Shown here: positions 1 through 7,813 of the stretch, piece by piece | Position numbering within the stretch: position 1 is the first letter of the stretch | Layout: the number at the start of each line of letters is the position of its first letter | From: Thermosporothrix hazakensis | GTDB taxonomy: Bacteria; Chloroflexota; Ktedonobacteria; Ktedonobacterales; Ktedonobacteraceae | Direction of reading: 5' to 3' | Length of the DNA stretch: 64,000 nucleotides | Assembly: GCF_003253565.1 (NCBI RefSeq) | Contig: NZ_QKUF01000014.1 | Span: 99,706-163,705, forward strand | The notes under the pieces: model-generated | Database searches by the model: none | The model's input: the letters and a program-made list of their open reading frames with translations, nothing else | Told to the model about the DNA's origin: nothing | Made by a program: the position numbers and the translations under genes

Positions 1-1
1 T

Positions 2-466
2 CTCGAAAACTTTGCGCTGTTAGATCTCATCAGCCGGATGGAACAGGAATGGGATAAACGTAGAACGCCAATGGATCAGCTTCCGGCGCTGGCTGAGTTT
101 GTTAACTGGACGATGGACGCGCTGGCCGAATTGCAGCGCTCGAATGGCCTGGCGCTTGATCCGAATGCGCTCAAGTCCTTGATGATGAATGAAGGGTTGA
201 CGAACGTTGGCAATTATGAGTTTAAGGTTGAGCATAATCATGTCGACGTCGAGAACTTCACCAGCCTCTGTTACGAGATTATGAGCGGCGATGTGCATAA
301 GGCTGAGGCTTTTTACGATCAGGCCGCGATGATCCTGCATCGATTGTTATGTTGTATCTTTGAGATGATCAATGCTCGTGTTGCCAATCCACGCGAACGA
401 TTGGAGAACCAGGAAGTCTGGGAGGCTATGTTTGAGCAATTCGCTTTGCAGAGTAGTGGTGCCTGA
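2..466 (+). CDS. C-terminal part of an unknown protein
   Basis: The frame is open from the left edge of the window to a TGA at 464-466, so the start is probably upstream; the first internal ATG is at 38. The visible 150 or so residues are mostly helical, with acidic and hydrophobic stretches (for example a CCIFEMINARV segment), no signal peptide and no membrane span. I do not recognise a domain. It could be the helical tail of a larger enzyme such as a methyltransferase, but nothing visible proves that. The gene ends just before a strong terminator. Confidence 0.55.
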   Translation, partial: LENFALLDLISRMEQEWDKRRTPMDQLPALAEFVNWTMDALAELQRSNGLALDPNALKSLMMNEGLTNVGNYEFKVEHNHVDVENFTSLCYEIMSGDVHKAEAFYDQAAMILHRLLCCIFEMINARVANPRERLENQEVWEAMFEQFALQSSGA

Positions 467-479
467 GCTGAGTTTGTGA

Positions 480-515
480 AGCTACCGAGCTCGCCAGAAA
501 CTCGGTAGCTTTTTG
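480..515 (+). terminator. Intrinsic terminator of the first gene
   Basis: A perfect 10-bp stem (AGCTACCGAG at 480-489 with CTCGGTAGCT at 501-510) with an 11-nt loop runs into TTTTT. It lies 13 bp after the upstream stop codon and before the convergent aldehyde dehydrogenase gene. Confidence 0.9.
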
Positions 516-529
516 CTTGAATGAGCCTG

Positions 530-2005
530 TTATTTATGAGGCGGATAGGACACGAATATACTCTTGACCTCGCTGAACTCATCAACGGCGCTGCTGCCTA
601 GCTCACGATGCCCGTTGCCGCTCTGCTTCATGCCGCCGAAGGGTAAATGAATCTCCGAACCGGTTGTGCCCGCATTGACGTAGACCAGTCCTGACTCGAT
701 ATCCCGGATGGCACGGAAGGTATAGCGCATGTCCTCGGTGAAAATAGCAGTCGAAAGCCCGTACTGGCTGCCGTTCGCGACCTCAATAGCCTCCTCATAG
801 TTGGCCACCGGAATCAACGAGACGAAAGGCCCAAAGATCTCCTCGCGGGCTATGCGCATCTCGGGCTGAACCTCGGTAAAGATGGTCGGCTGATAGAACG
901 CGCCCTCGCTGTGTGCACCGTCGGTCAGGGGTGCTCCTCCCGTCACCAGTTTGGCGCCCTCCTGCTTGCCAATTTGCGCATACTCGTGAACCGCTTTGAC
1001 ACGTCCCATATTGACCAGCGGTCCCATATCAACCTGTTCATCCAGGCCATCACCAATGCGTAGCTTCTCGGTAATGGCTAGCAGGCGCTCGGTGAAAGCT
1101 TTGAGGACCGAACGCTGAATAATCACGCGGCTGGTTGCTGTGCAGCGCTGACCGGTTGTTCCGAATGCTCCCAGGGCGACGCTTTCGGCGGCAAGGTCCA
1201 GGTCGCCATCTTCAAGAATGATGACGGCATTCTTGCCCCCCAGCTCCAGGGCACAGCGTCGTAGATCACGCCCGCAGATCTCGGCAACCTGCTTGCCGAC
1301 CTCAGTTGAGCCGGTGAGCGAGATCATATTGACCCGCTTATGACTTGCCAGGGCTGTGCCCAGGGTGCCGCCTGAGCCAGTTAATACATTCAGCACGCCA
1401 TCGGGAAGCCCGGCCTGTTGTAGAATCTCGGCCAGCTTGAGGGAGAGCGCGGGGGTATCGCTGGCGGGTTTGAGTATCACAGCATTGCCTGCCATCAGGG
1501 CTGGAAGCGTTTTCCAGACAGGGATGGAGAGCGGGAAATTCCAGGGGGTGATAATGCCGACGATGCCAAGCGGATGCCGTACGGTCATACAGAATTTATT
1601 GGGTAGGCCGGAGGGAACAGTCTCGCCTTCTGCACGGCGACCTTCTCCGGCAATAAATCGAGCGACATCGATAGAGACCTGAACCTCGCCACGGGTCTCT
1701 TTCAGGATCTTGCCCATTTCACGGGTCATGAGGCGGGCAAGCTCCTCACGCTGTTCGTCCATCAATTGGGCGGCCTTCATCAAAATCTCGCCACGGACCG
1801 GGGCTGGCGTGCTCGCCCATCCTTTCTGGGCCCTGGTGGCGGCTTCAATCGCTGCTTCCAGGTCTTCCACGGTCGAGCTCTGATAGGTGCCAATGGTGTC
1901 ACTGGTACGAGCCGGGTTAGTGCTGAGAAAGGTTTTGCCGCTGCTGGAAGCGCACCACTTGCCACCGATAAAGTTCTGAAACTGCGTTGGGGAAGTTGTT
2001 GACAT
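530..2005 (-). CDS. NAD(P)-dependent aldehyde dehydrogenase
   Basis: A 491-residue aldehyde dehydrogenase superfamily enzyme, oxidising an aldehyde to the acid with NAD(P)+ in the cytoplasm. Visible landmarks are the oxyanion Asn156 in PWNF, Lys179 of the cofactor site, the general base Glu254 in LELGGKN and the nucleophile Cys288 in GQRCTATSR. The length is normal for the family. The GQRCTATSR signature resembles alpha-ketoglutarate semialdehyde / 2,5-dioxovalerate dehydrogenases of the YcbD type, but the substrate cannot be fixed from sequence alone. The start ATG is preceded by a GAGGAG-type ribosome binding site. A 9-bp inverted repeat lies in its short leader. It stands alone, downstream of the XRE-TPR unit on the same strand. 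Confidence 0.92.
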   Translation of the reverse strand: MSTTSPTQFQNFIGGKWCASSSGKTFLSTNPARTSDTIGTYQSSTVEDLEAAIEAATRAQKGWASTPAPVRGEILMKAAQLMDEQREELARLMTREMGKILKETRGEVQVSIDVARFIAGEGRRAEGETVPSGLPNKFCMTVRHPLGIVGIITPWNFPLSIPVWKTLPALMAGNAVILKPASDTPALSLKLAEILQQAGLPDGVLNVLTGSGGTLGTALASHKRVNMISLTGSTEVGKQVAEICGRDLRRCALELGGKNAVIILEDGDLDLAAESVALGAFGTTGQRCTATSRVIIQRSVLKAFTERLLAITEKLRIGDGLDEQVDMGPLVNMGRVKAVHEYAQIGKQEGAKLVTGGAPLTDGAHSEGAFYQPTIFTEVQPEMRIAREEIFGPFVSLIPVANYEEAIEVANGSQYGLSTAIFTEDMRYTFRAIRDIESGLVYVNAGTTGSEIHLPFGGMKQSGNGHRELGSSAVDEFSEVKSIFVSYPPHK

Positions 2006-2053
2006 AACATCTCCTCACTGAAGTGAATCGGTCATCTTTGATCGAGTTCGAGG

Positions 2054-2084
2054 GCGCTTCTCTGGCATGGGGCTGGAGAAGCGC
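2054..2084. repeat. Perfect 9-bp inverted repeat upstream of the aldehyde dehydrogenase
   Basis: GCGCTTCTC at 2054-2062 pairs with GAGAAGCGC at 2076-2084 around a 13-nt loop. There is no T-run on either strand, so it is not an ordinary terminator. It sits about 50 bp upstream of the aldehyde dehydrogenase start and could be an operator or a leader hairpin. Confidence 0.5.
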
Positions 2085-2134
2085 TATCTCTCTGTCATTA
2101 TAGCATGTGGAAAGCAAGCGAGGACTTCATGGGC

Positions 2135-3085
2135 TTATGTATTCCAGAACGGATTGATCAGAGGACGCAGCGTGGCGATATGCTCATCAATGCTTTTCAC
2201 CGACGGAAGCTTTTGCCAGGAATCAAGCTGACGGCGCATGTTCAGGAAGCGTTGGAAGACACGTGCCGATTTGATCTGACCAATCAGATAGAGGGCTTCC
2301 TGCGCATAGAGACAGGCTTCGCTCATCTCATTCGCCTGACAGTAGGCGCTGGCAAGATCGATATAGACAATTGCTTTCTGACGTGTGCGCGTTGCATCAA
2401 GCCGTAATAATGACTGATGCAGCGTCTGAATCGCAAGCTCAGTCTGATGCAGCCGGAGACGGCAGGTTCCTTTATAGTTCAGCAGCGTGGTGCTATTAAA
2501 GCGGGTGTATGGCAGGTTGCCGGGCTGTCCACGCTCAAGGAAACACTCCGACATATCCAGCGCTTTCTGACAGGCCGCCTCGTTGCGCAACAGGGCATGT
2601 GCTTCGGCTTCAATTGCCCAGAGCCAGGCTCGCGTGACCTCAGGAAGGTAGAGCGGCGAGAGAGTATGTGCTTCCTGCAACAAAGTGAGTGCCTGCTGAG
2701 CGTTCCGGTTGTAGAGCGGAATAAAGCATTTGCGCCCGAGGATAACCGCCTGCATAATCTCGTCTTTGATCATGCGAGCCGCTTCCAGCGCGGCGTTATA
2801 ATAGTACTCTGCCTGCTCATGCTCTTTCAGATCAAAGAAGATCTCACCGGCAACTTGAGCCAGCTCACCGGCAACGCGAGCGAGGCGGTGACGTGCCTCG
2901 GCTGAGAGCGGGCTTTCAAGGAAGGTGGTGACGACTTCCAGGCGTTGCAAGACATAGTTCAACATGCCCTGCGAGAAGATTCCGAGCATATCAGATAGCA
3001 CGGACCAGCAATCTCTAGTGATAGCTTCCAGATGCTTGAGCGTCATATCATCCAGTTCAGTTGGTTTTTTGAGGGCCAATGTCAA
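2135..3085 (-). CDS. TPR-like helical domain, in frame after a TAG stop (C-terminal half of a split XRE-TPR regulator)
   Basis: A 316-residue all-helical protein with repeated 30-40-residue helix pairs (such as HEQAEYYYNAALEAA and NEMSEACLYAQEALYLI) typical of tetratricopeptide repeats. The apparent start is TTG at 3085 with no convincing ribosome binding site; the first ATG in frame is at 3046. The reading frame is the same as that of the XRE ORF upstream, and only the TAG at 3119-3121 and eleven sense codons separate them. XRE-TPR fusions of about 460 residues are a familiar architecture in this type of genome. I infer one gene interrupted by a nonsense codon. As a separate protein it would be a TPR scaffold without a DNA-binding domain. 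Confidence 0.65.
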   Translation of the reverse strand: MTLALKKPTELDDMTLKHLEAITRDCWSVLSDMLGIFSQGMLNYVLQRLEVVTTFLESPLSAEARHRLARVAGELAQVAGEIFFDLKEHEQAEYYYNAALEAARMIKDEIMQAVILGRKCFIPLYNRNAQQALTLLQEAHTLSPLYLPEVTRAWLWAIEAEAHALLRNEAACQKALDMSECFLERGQPGNLPYTRFNSTTLLNYKGTCRLRLHQTELAIQTLHQSLLRLDATRTRQKAIVYIDLASAYCQANEMSEACLYAQEALYLIGQIKSARVFQRFLNMRRQLDSWQKLPSVKSIDEHIATLRPLINPFWNT

Positions 3086-3118
3086 TCGCTGCCAGAGTGG
3101 AGGAGCGTCGGGAAGAGG

Positions 3119-3535
3119 CTATGTGAGGTGCGGTGCAAGCCCGTATCGTTGTAACACATGAAAACGAGTGTGTGCCATGTCGGCGCTTTCAAGCTGCTTC
3201 GAGGCCAGAACGATGCCCTGAGCAATGGCCTGGGCGATCGGTGAGGTCGGGATTTCCGGTAGCGCAATAGCGGGAGTGTCGGGAGGACGCCTGTTGCCGA
3301 CTGCTTTCTGCTCGTTGCTGACCAGTCCCAGTGCTTCCGGCGTCATTCCAAAATAGTCACAGAGCAGGCGGCGCGATTCGGCATTGATAGGCTTGTTATG
3401 CTCGGCACGCAGGATTGTTTGTGCGCCAACTCCAGCTTCTTCTGCGAGGCGTTTCTGTGTCAGGTTCAGGTGTTCGCGCATAGCGCGGAGTGGATGGATT
3501 GGTCTTTTCGTCACGGTTACTTCCCCTTCTTCCAC
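3119..3535 (-). CDS. XRE-family helix-turn-helix protein (N-terminal half of a split XRE-TPR regulator)
   Basis: The N-terminal 70 residues form a Cro/CI-type HTH: LTQKRLAEEAGVGAQTILRAEHN reads as helix 2, turn and recognition helix, followed by a typical helix containing LLCDYFGM. The rest is a linker ending in RYGLAPHLT before the TAG at 3119-3121. The drawn start is GTG at 3535. A GTG at 3514, preceded by AAGGGG at normal spacing, gives a start at MTKRPIHPL and is the better choice. The same frame continues after the TAG into the TPR protein, so this is probably the DNA-binding half of a single broken regulator. Its target is unknown. Confidence 0.7.
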   Translation of the reverse strand: MEEGEVTVTKRPIHPLRAMREHLNLTQKRLAEEAGVGAQTILRAEHNKPINAESRRLLCDYFGMTPEALGLVSNEQKAVGNRRPPDTPAIALPEIPTSPIAQAIAQGIVLASKQLESADMAHTRFHVLQRYGLAPHLT

Positions 3536-3703
3536 ATATTCCCATGTTCGGCTTCAAGAGGGCCAGATATGAAAGCGGTAATTGTGAGATGAGGTCCTCT
3601 TCCGTATACAGAGTAGCATAGAAATAGAGATATGCAAAATAGTAGGAAGAATGTATAAAAGAGAAATGGTAAAAAGTATGATGTGTGAGCTGGTTGAATA
3701 GTG

Positions 3704-3747
3704 CAATAAAAACCTGAGTGTATCTGAAGGGTACAGATACGCTCAGG
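3704..3747 (-). terminator. Intrinsic terminator of the DUF4177 gene
   Basis: On the minus strand a 14-bp stem (arms 3713-3726 and 3734-3747, one G-T pair) is followed by TTTTT. It sits 26 bp after the stop of the minus-strand gene at 3773-4072. Confidence 0.85.
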
Positions 3748-3772
3748 AAAACCAGAAACTCAACCCGGTAGA

Positions 3773-4072
3773 TCAGGCATTCTCGACGGTCGGGCCGCCA
3801 CTTGCGGGAGGCGTTTGTTCCTCCTGAGGTTGCTTTTCAGGGTGCTCGTCTGCGAAGTCGCCCTCTTGTGCCGGGCGTTTAAAAACATAATATGCGGAGT
3901 TGGTAGTCAGAGGCTGAACGGCGACCAGCTCCCAGCTTTCGCGTCCCAGACTGTTCAGGTAGCGACGGGCAAAGGCGCTGCGGCGCTCATTCCCGATCAG
4001 GGTTTCCTGCCCCTCACAGGAAATACGGCCCCGGTAATCGATATAGACCACTTTGTAGGCCCACTGTGTCAT
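3773..4072 (-). CDS. DUF4177-like small protein
   Basis: A 99-residue protein. Residues 1-65 have the DUF4177 pattern: an opening WAYKVVYI strand, a middle LNSLGRESWELVAVQ segment and a closing YYVFKRP strand. The last 30 residues are an acidic, Pro/Gln-rich tail. The function of DUF4177 proteins is unknown. The start at 4072 has AAGGAG at good spacing; the frame stays open upstream to 4246, but that part does not look like protein. It is a single-gene unit with its own terminator. Confidence 0.75.
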   Translation of the reverse strand: MTQWAYKVVYIDYRGRISCEGQETLIGNERRSAFARRYLNSLGRESWELVAVQPLTTNSAYYVFKRPAQEGDFADEHPEKQPQEEQTPPASGGPTVENA

Positions 4073-4786
4073 ATGATCTCCTTCTGCATTGGCGCTCCAA
4101 TCCCGAGGTAATAGACAAGGATAGGGAGCCCTGCTCTCTCTATGCTTTGAGAGCGGCAAAACAACGCTGTACGCAAGAACCGGGACAGAGAATGAAGAGT
4201 CCCTACCAGTAGCACCATACCAGAGTTTCAACCCCGGTACGGGCACCGTCCCCGTCGTGCCCTATTCCCACTCGCGCCGGGTTCCACAATGCAGCGCGGG
4301 CGAGAAATGATGCGTTACTGGTAGGTTTCCTCGCACAGTTGCCAGTATAGCCGTTCCCCAGACCAAAAACACCGCTCATCTCAACGGTTTTTGGTTCCCG
4401 AGAAATAGACAGGGCCTCCTGTCAGATTCTACAGGTAAGCTATGTTGAAAAAGCATGATGTGATATGTGGAAAAATGTCACTATCTGCATGAATAATTTA
4501 CCATTCATAGAACCGACTTTTTAAAAATAAAATAGTACTACATGTGCGGTGTGAGCTCATAATTTTTGATTTAAAATATGCTGTCATGTATAATGCATTG
4601 TGAGCTACTGTGGTACAGAGTGAGACATTTGTGGTTTGTACTATATCTGGATCACAAGGCTCGATGATGCAGGCCATTCGCAGTGGTGGCAACTGTGGAG
4701 AGGGATGGCAGGGAAGATGGTCGGTCAACAACGGGCCGTCTTGCATATCTTCTTCCTTTACTTCTAGTTTTTCAGGAAAGGATTAA
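4073..4786. other. 714-bp spacer with a promoter and a weak inverted repeat
   Basis: I see no convincing gene here. The left part is GC-rich, the part from about 4430 to 4620 is AT-rich. A 9-bp inverted repeat (ACCAAAAAC at 4362-4370, GTTTTTGGT at 4387-4395) has a 16-nt loop and no T-run. A sigma70-type promoter at 4566-4594 points right. The 186-nt leader that follows can fold GAAGAT against ATCTTC around 4725-4760. Confidence 0.6.
4566..4594 (+). promoter_or_regulatory. Sigma70-type promoter of the exported protein gene
   Basis: TTGATT at 4566-4571, a 17-bp spacer and a perfect TATAAT at 4589-4594. The predicted transcript start near 4601 gives a leader of about 186 nt before the gene at 4787. 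Confidence 0.7.
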
Positions 4787-5605
4787 GTGAGTATGCGACA
4801 GTACAAACGCCTCATGCTCTTAGTCGTACTGGCTGGTGGCTTACTTGCCGGTGCTGCAACGTTTGGTTTTCACCGAGCTTTTGCCGTTCATGATTCTCAG
4901 CCGAACAAAAACAAGGCGCATACGGTTGCGCCTAAGGATGATAAAAAGAATCCGCCTGCCGGTGTGTTTACCAATTATCCTGCGACAAAAGATCTGAAGC
5001 CGATTGCGGTGGATGATCTGCCCGGCTTGACTGCCCGCCTGCTGACGGATGACAAGGGCAAGCCCGAGGCGGTCACGTCGCCTGAGAGTGCGGGATTGCT
5101 TGGTGAGCTGCTCGGCGGTCTGGGACTACAGCAGATGCTTGGTGATACTAAGCTCTTGAAATCTGGCTCCATTCAGACGGGTGATCCCTCGAGTGTGCTT
5201 CAGACCGATCCTCAGCTTGAGTCGATGGCAATGCAGGCCCCTGGAGTGGGTGAGGTGCCTTTAAAGGATATTACGAGTCTGCTCGGTGATGTTGGCATTG
5301 ATAAGCTCGGAAACCGGCTGAACAACTTCGGTAGCATGGAAAATGCCCTTGAAGTGGTCGAGAAGCTGAAGAACGCGCAGCCGGGACAGCGCATCACCTT
5401 GCGCAACAATCACGGCGCGTTTAAAGAATATCGTATCACAGGCACCTCTGAGATCAGAGACGGTATGGCGTGGATACCCTCGGATATGCCGGTCGGAGAA
5501 GCAAACCAGTATCTTGCGTTGATTGCTGGCACAGCAGAACTGGTGAAATCCACAGGGACAGACCAGTTACTCAAAGGGGTTGTTGTGCTTGCTCAGGCAG
5601 TCTAA
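4787..5605 (+). CDS. Exported or membrane-anchored protein of unknown function
   Basis: A 272-residue protein with a basic start (RQYKR), a hydrophobic segment at about residues 9-33 ending in AFA, and a Lys/Pro-rich linker. This looks like a secretion signal or an N-terminal anchor. The remainder is soluble, with a Gly/Leu-rich helical section (residues 100-190) and a C-terminal part holding GQRITLRNNHGAFKEYRITG. I recognise no family. GTG at 4787 and ATG at 4793 are both plausible starts after AGGAAAGG. It has its own promoter and is monocistronic. Confidence 0.7.
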   Translation: MSMRQYKRLMLLVVLAGGLLAGAATFGFHRAFAVHDSQPNKNKAHTVAPKDDKKNPPAGVFTNYPATKDLKPIAVDDLPGLTARLLTDDKGKPEAVTSPESAGLLGELLGGLGLQQMLGDTKLLKSGSIQTGDPSSVLQTDPQLESMAMQAPGVGEVPLKDITSLLGDVGIDKLGNRLNNFGSMENALEVVEKLKNAQPGQRITLRNNHGAFKEYRITGTSEIRDGMAWIPSDMPVGEANQYLALIAGTAELVKSTGTDQLLKGVVVLAQAV

Positions 5606-5655
5606 CATAAATCGTATCCTGCTGTCTCCTCGTGTTTGTCTTTTCTGTTTTGTAC

Positions 5656-5684
5656 AAGGCGCTTCCAGAGTTACTGGAGCGCCT
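5656..5684. repeat. Hairpin between convergent genes
   Basis: AAGGCGCTTCCAG and CTGGAGCGCCTT form a near-perfect stem with a 5-nt loop, between the exported protein gene and the convergent histidine kinase gene. Neither strand has a good T-run, so termination here would be weak. Confidence 0.45.
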
Positions 5685-5791
5685 TCAGTTTGTGCTCAAG
5701 CCGAAAAGCGTGGAGCGACGCTTTGCTGTTTGGTTGGAGGGGGAAGCGGGCTTGAGGGGAATGCTCTACGGGCAGAATGAGGAGGGAACGT

Positions 5792-6634
5792 TTAGCCATC
5801 CTGCAAGGGCAGATCGAAGCAGAACGTGGTGCCACTTTGCCCTGGCTCTGGCAATTCCAGCCGTAGCGTTCCTCCATGCGCCTCGATGATGGAATGCGTG
5901 ATGTAGAGCCCCAGGCCATTTCCTTTGCGCCTCTCCCGGGTTGCTTCCAGCCGCACAAAGGGCTGAAACAGGTGGCCCCTTTCCTCCGGAGGGATCGTAA
6001 TGCCCTGATTATGGACACTGACATGTACAAGAGCCGGTTGCTCCGCTGTTGCCGAGGTGAGCCATACTTTGACCGTGATGGTGCTTCCCTCATCCGAATA
6101 CTTGATCGCGTTATCCAGCAGATTCCCGAGTGCCTGATGCAAGCGCCCTTCATCCCAGTTACCCGGTACAGAAGTATCGGGCGTTTCCACGACGAAGGTA
6201 TGATAGGGAGCGACGGGCCGAAGCTGCTCAACGCTCTCTTTGACGATGGTCACAAGATCACATGGCCTGGGTAGAATGGAAAACTGGTTTGAGGCGAGTT
6301 TGTTCGCATCCAGGAGATCATTGACCAGGCGGGCCATTCGCTGGGCCTGACTGACAATGATACTGGCATTACGCTGCATTCCCCTGGGACGGCGTGCCGT
6401 TGTTGCAGGCTCCTGATCTTCTACGTTGGCAAGATGACGGTGCAGCATCTGCGCGTAGTTAATGATAGGCGCAAGGGGATTGCGCAACTCATGGGCTATC
6501 ATCGCGATAAATTGTTCTTTTCGCTCAATCTCCTCCTGTAATAAGAGGTTACTTGCCGTAAGTTCTTCGATCTGTTTCTGAAGAGCCTCTATCGTCTCTT
6601 GCTGTACCTGTGTCGGCTCGTGCTGCACCTGCAT
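5792..6634 (-). CDS. Sensor histidine kinase without membrane domain
   Basis: A 280-residue kinase that should autophosphorylate and pass phosphate to a response regulator. Order of parts from ATG 6634: short N-terminal coiled coil (residues 10-40), HisKA dimerisation helix with phospho-acceptor His48 in IAHELRNPL, then an ATPase domain with N-box Asn171/Asn175, a G1 box and the G2 box GNGLGLYIT. It has no transmembrane segment or sensor domain, so it is cytoplasmic and may need a partner for input. The G1 box reads HNQGITI, with Asn209 where most kinases have the adenine-binding Asp. The start at 6634 is favoured because GGAG lies 9 bp upstream; GTG 6652 is an alternative. No response regulator gene is adjacent. 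Confidence 0.88.
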   Translation of the reverse strand: MQVQHEPTQVQQETIEALQKQIEELTASNLLLQEEIERKEQFIAMIAHELRNPLAPIINYAQMLHRHLANVEDQEPATTARRPRGMQRNASIIVSQAQRMARLVNDLLDANKLASNQFSILPRPCDLVTIVKESVEQLRPVAPYHTFVVETPDTSVPGNWDEGRLHQALGNLLDNAIKYSDEGSTITVKVWLTSATAEQPALVHVSVHNQGITIPPEERGHLFQPFVRLEATRERRKGNGLGLYITHSIIEAHGGTLRLELPEPGQSGTTFCFDLPLQDG

Positions 6635-6961
6635 ACCCTGTAACTCCTGCACCTCTCTATGTATTATTGTTTGCTTCCTTGTCTCCCTGCTACAGATTGT
6701 GTAATTTTAGTATACACTCTTATGCTGTTTCGAGTGCCATAGTAAGATCTGTTAATAGGAATATTGGGTGAATAGATTGCCTTCTACAATTTTGTGCAGA
6801 TGGGTTTTGGTTGGTAAAAAGAGGTGTAAAAGTGCGAAGAAAGGGGATCAGGCACAGGATAAACAGAAGGTAGGATGGGCTATTCAGGTGAATGGAAGAG
6901 GTAAGCGATGAGAAACGCTCAGATGCGCCAGGCAAAAAAAGAACCTCCTTTGAGTGGAGGT
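6635..6961. other. Spacer upstream of the histidine kinase
   Basis: No gene seen. A TATACT on the minus strand (6709-6714) could be the -10 of the kinase promoter, but there is no good -35. The right end holds the terminator of the small gene at 6962-7186. Confidence 0.5.
6933..6961 (-). terminator. Intrinsic terminator of the fmdB-type unit
   Basis: On the minus strand, ACCTCC (6961-6956) pairs with GGAGGT (6948-6943) and is followed by TTCTTTTTTT. It begins directly after the stop codon of the 74-residue gene. Confidence 0.85.
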
Positions 6962-7186
6962 CTATTGAGCGTCGGGCGGAGCTGGTAAGAGGCGAAGGGC
7001 CCGGAGCTCCTCCTGTGCCATTTCACTGAAGAGAGAGGGATCTAATGACGGATCGGCATGACCGATCAGGTGGCGAATCTTCTCAAGGATGCCCTGCCGA
7101 ATATAATAATCATCGGTAAGCAGGAGTTCGCCGATCGCAGCTTCAATCTGCTGTCGTTGAATGGAGGCCAGAACCGATTCTCCCAT
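6962..7186 (-). CDS. Small helical protein of unknown function
   Basis: A 74-residue, probably all-helical protein (ASIQRQQIEAAIGELL, then YIRQGILEKIRHLIG) with an acidic middle and a Pro/Ala tail. I recognise no family. It lies 62 bp after the FmdB-type gene on the same strand and is followed at once by a terminator, so the two probably form one transcript. A GAGGAG lies about 13 bp upstream of its ATG, which is rather long spacing. Confidence 0.6.
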   Translation of the reverse strand: MGESVLASIQRQQIEAAIGELLLTDDYYIRQGILEKIRHLIGHADPSLDPSLFSEMAQEELRALRLLPAPPDAQ

Positions 7187-7248
7187 ATGGTCTTGCTTGC
7201 TCCTCTTTTCTTATCGGGCGGCGGTAGGCTCCGCCTGAAGGCGGAACC

Positions 7249-7554
7249 CTACGAACCCGCAGCGGTTGCTGTTTTGCTCTCGCTGGATGATGTGCTGTTG
7301 TTTGTGCTTGACGAAGAAGAGCTCTCTGTGGAGCTCTTGCTTTCGGTAGAGCTCGTGCTGCTTCCGTTAGAAGAGCTGCCGGGATGATCGGTCTTGTAGA
7401 AACCGGACCCCTTGAAGATGATTCCCGACGGATACAGCACTCTGCGGATATGTCCACCACACTCAGGGCAGACGGTCAGCGGTTCATCGGTCATTTTCTG
7501 CCACGTTTCAAAACGGTGGCTACAGGCTTGACAGAGATACTCGTACGTTGGCAT
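7249..7554 (-). CDS. FmdB-family zinc ribbon protein with a Ser-rich tail
   Basis: The first 55 residues match the FmdB/putative regulatory protein family: start MPTYEYLC, a CxxC pair at Cys8/Cys11 and a second at Cys29/Cys32, then the RRVLYPSGIIFKGSGFY segment. Such ribbons bind one zinc; their role is poorly defined despite the regulatory name. From residue 59 the protein becomes a low-complexity Ser/Thr/Asn tail of about 40 residues, a known feature of some members. A good promoter lies about 170 bp upstream. Confidence 0.88.
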   Translation of the reverse strand: MPTYEYLCQACSHRFETWQKMTDEPLTVCPECGGHIRRVLYPSGIIFKGSGFYKTDHPGSSSNGSSTSSTESKSSTESSSSSSTNNSTSSSESKTATAAGS

Positions 7555-7729
7555 ATACCAATCACCTCTCTACAAAGCGGCCATAACAACTGCTTGTTTT
7601 TCTTTTCTTGTCTGAAAGAGCAGTAAAATAGCAGCGCAGAGTCAGAACAACTCTTTTGTTGCCAGGTATTTGTTTACTATGATATTACATAAGAACGGGG
7701 GAGACTGGAAAAGTCGCCCTGCATTTGTT

Positions 7730-7758
7730 ATAGTAACGCGAAACCGTTGTGTTGTCAA
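7730..7758 (-). promoter_or_regulatory. Sigma70-type promoter for the fmdB-type gene
   Basis: On the minus strand TTGACA (7758-7753) is followed after exactly 17 bp by TACTAT (7735-7730). It points at the FmdB-type gene with a leader of about 170 nt. Confidence 0.6.
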
Positions 7759-7813
7759 TCGGAGCTTGTGACTGCTAGCACTCCTTATTGTATAACGTTA
7801 TGTCTGGCTTTTT

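Noticed and set aside
3119..3121. Possible recoding of the stop between the XRE and TPR parts as selenocysteine, because selB is in the window
   Set aside because: The codon is TAG, and SelB-dependent recoding uses TGA. No SECIS-like hairpin was evident directly after it.
4498..4746. An 82-codon leftward ORF in the AT-rich spacer
   Set aside because: It lies across the good promoter at 4566-4594, has no ribosome binding site and no protein-like pattern.
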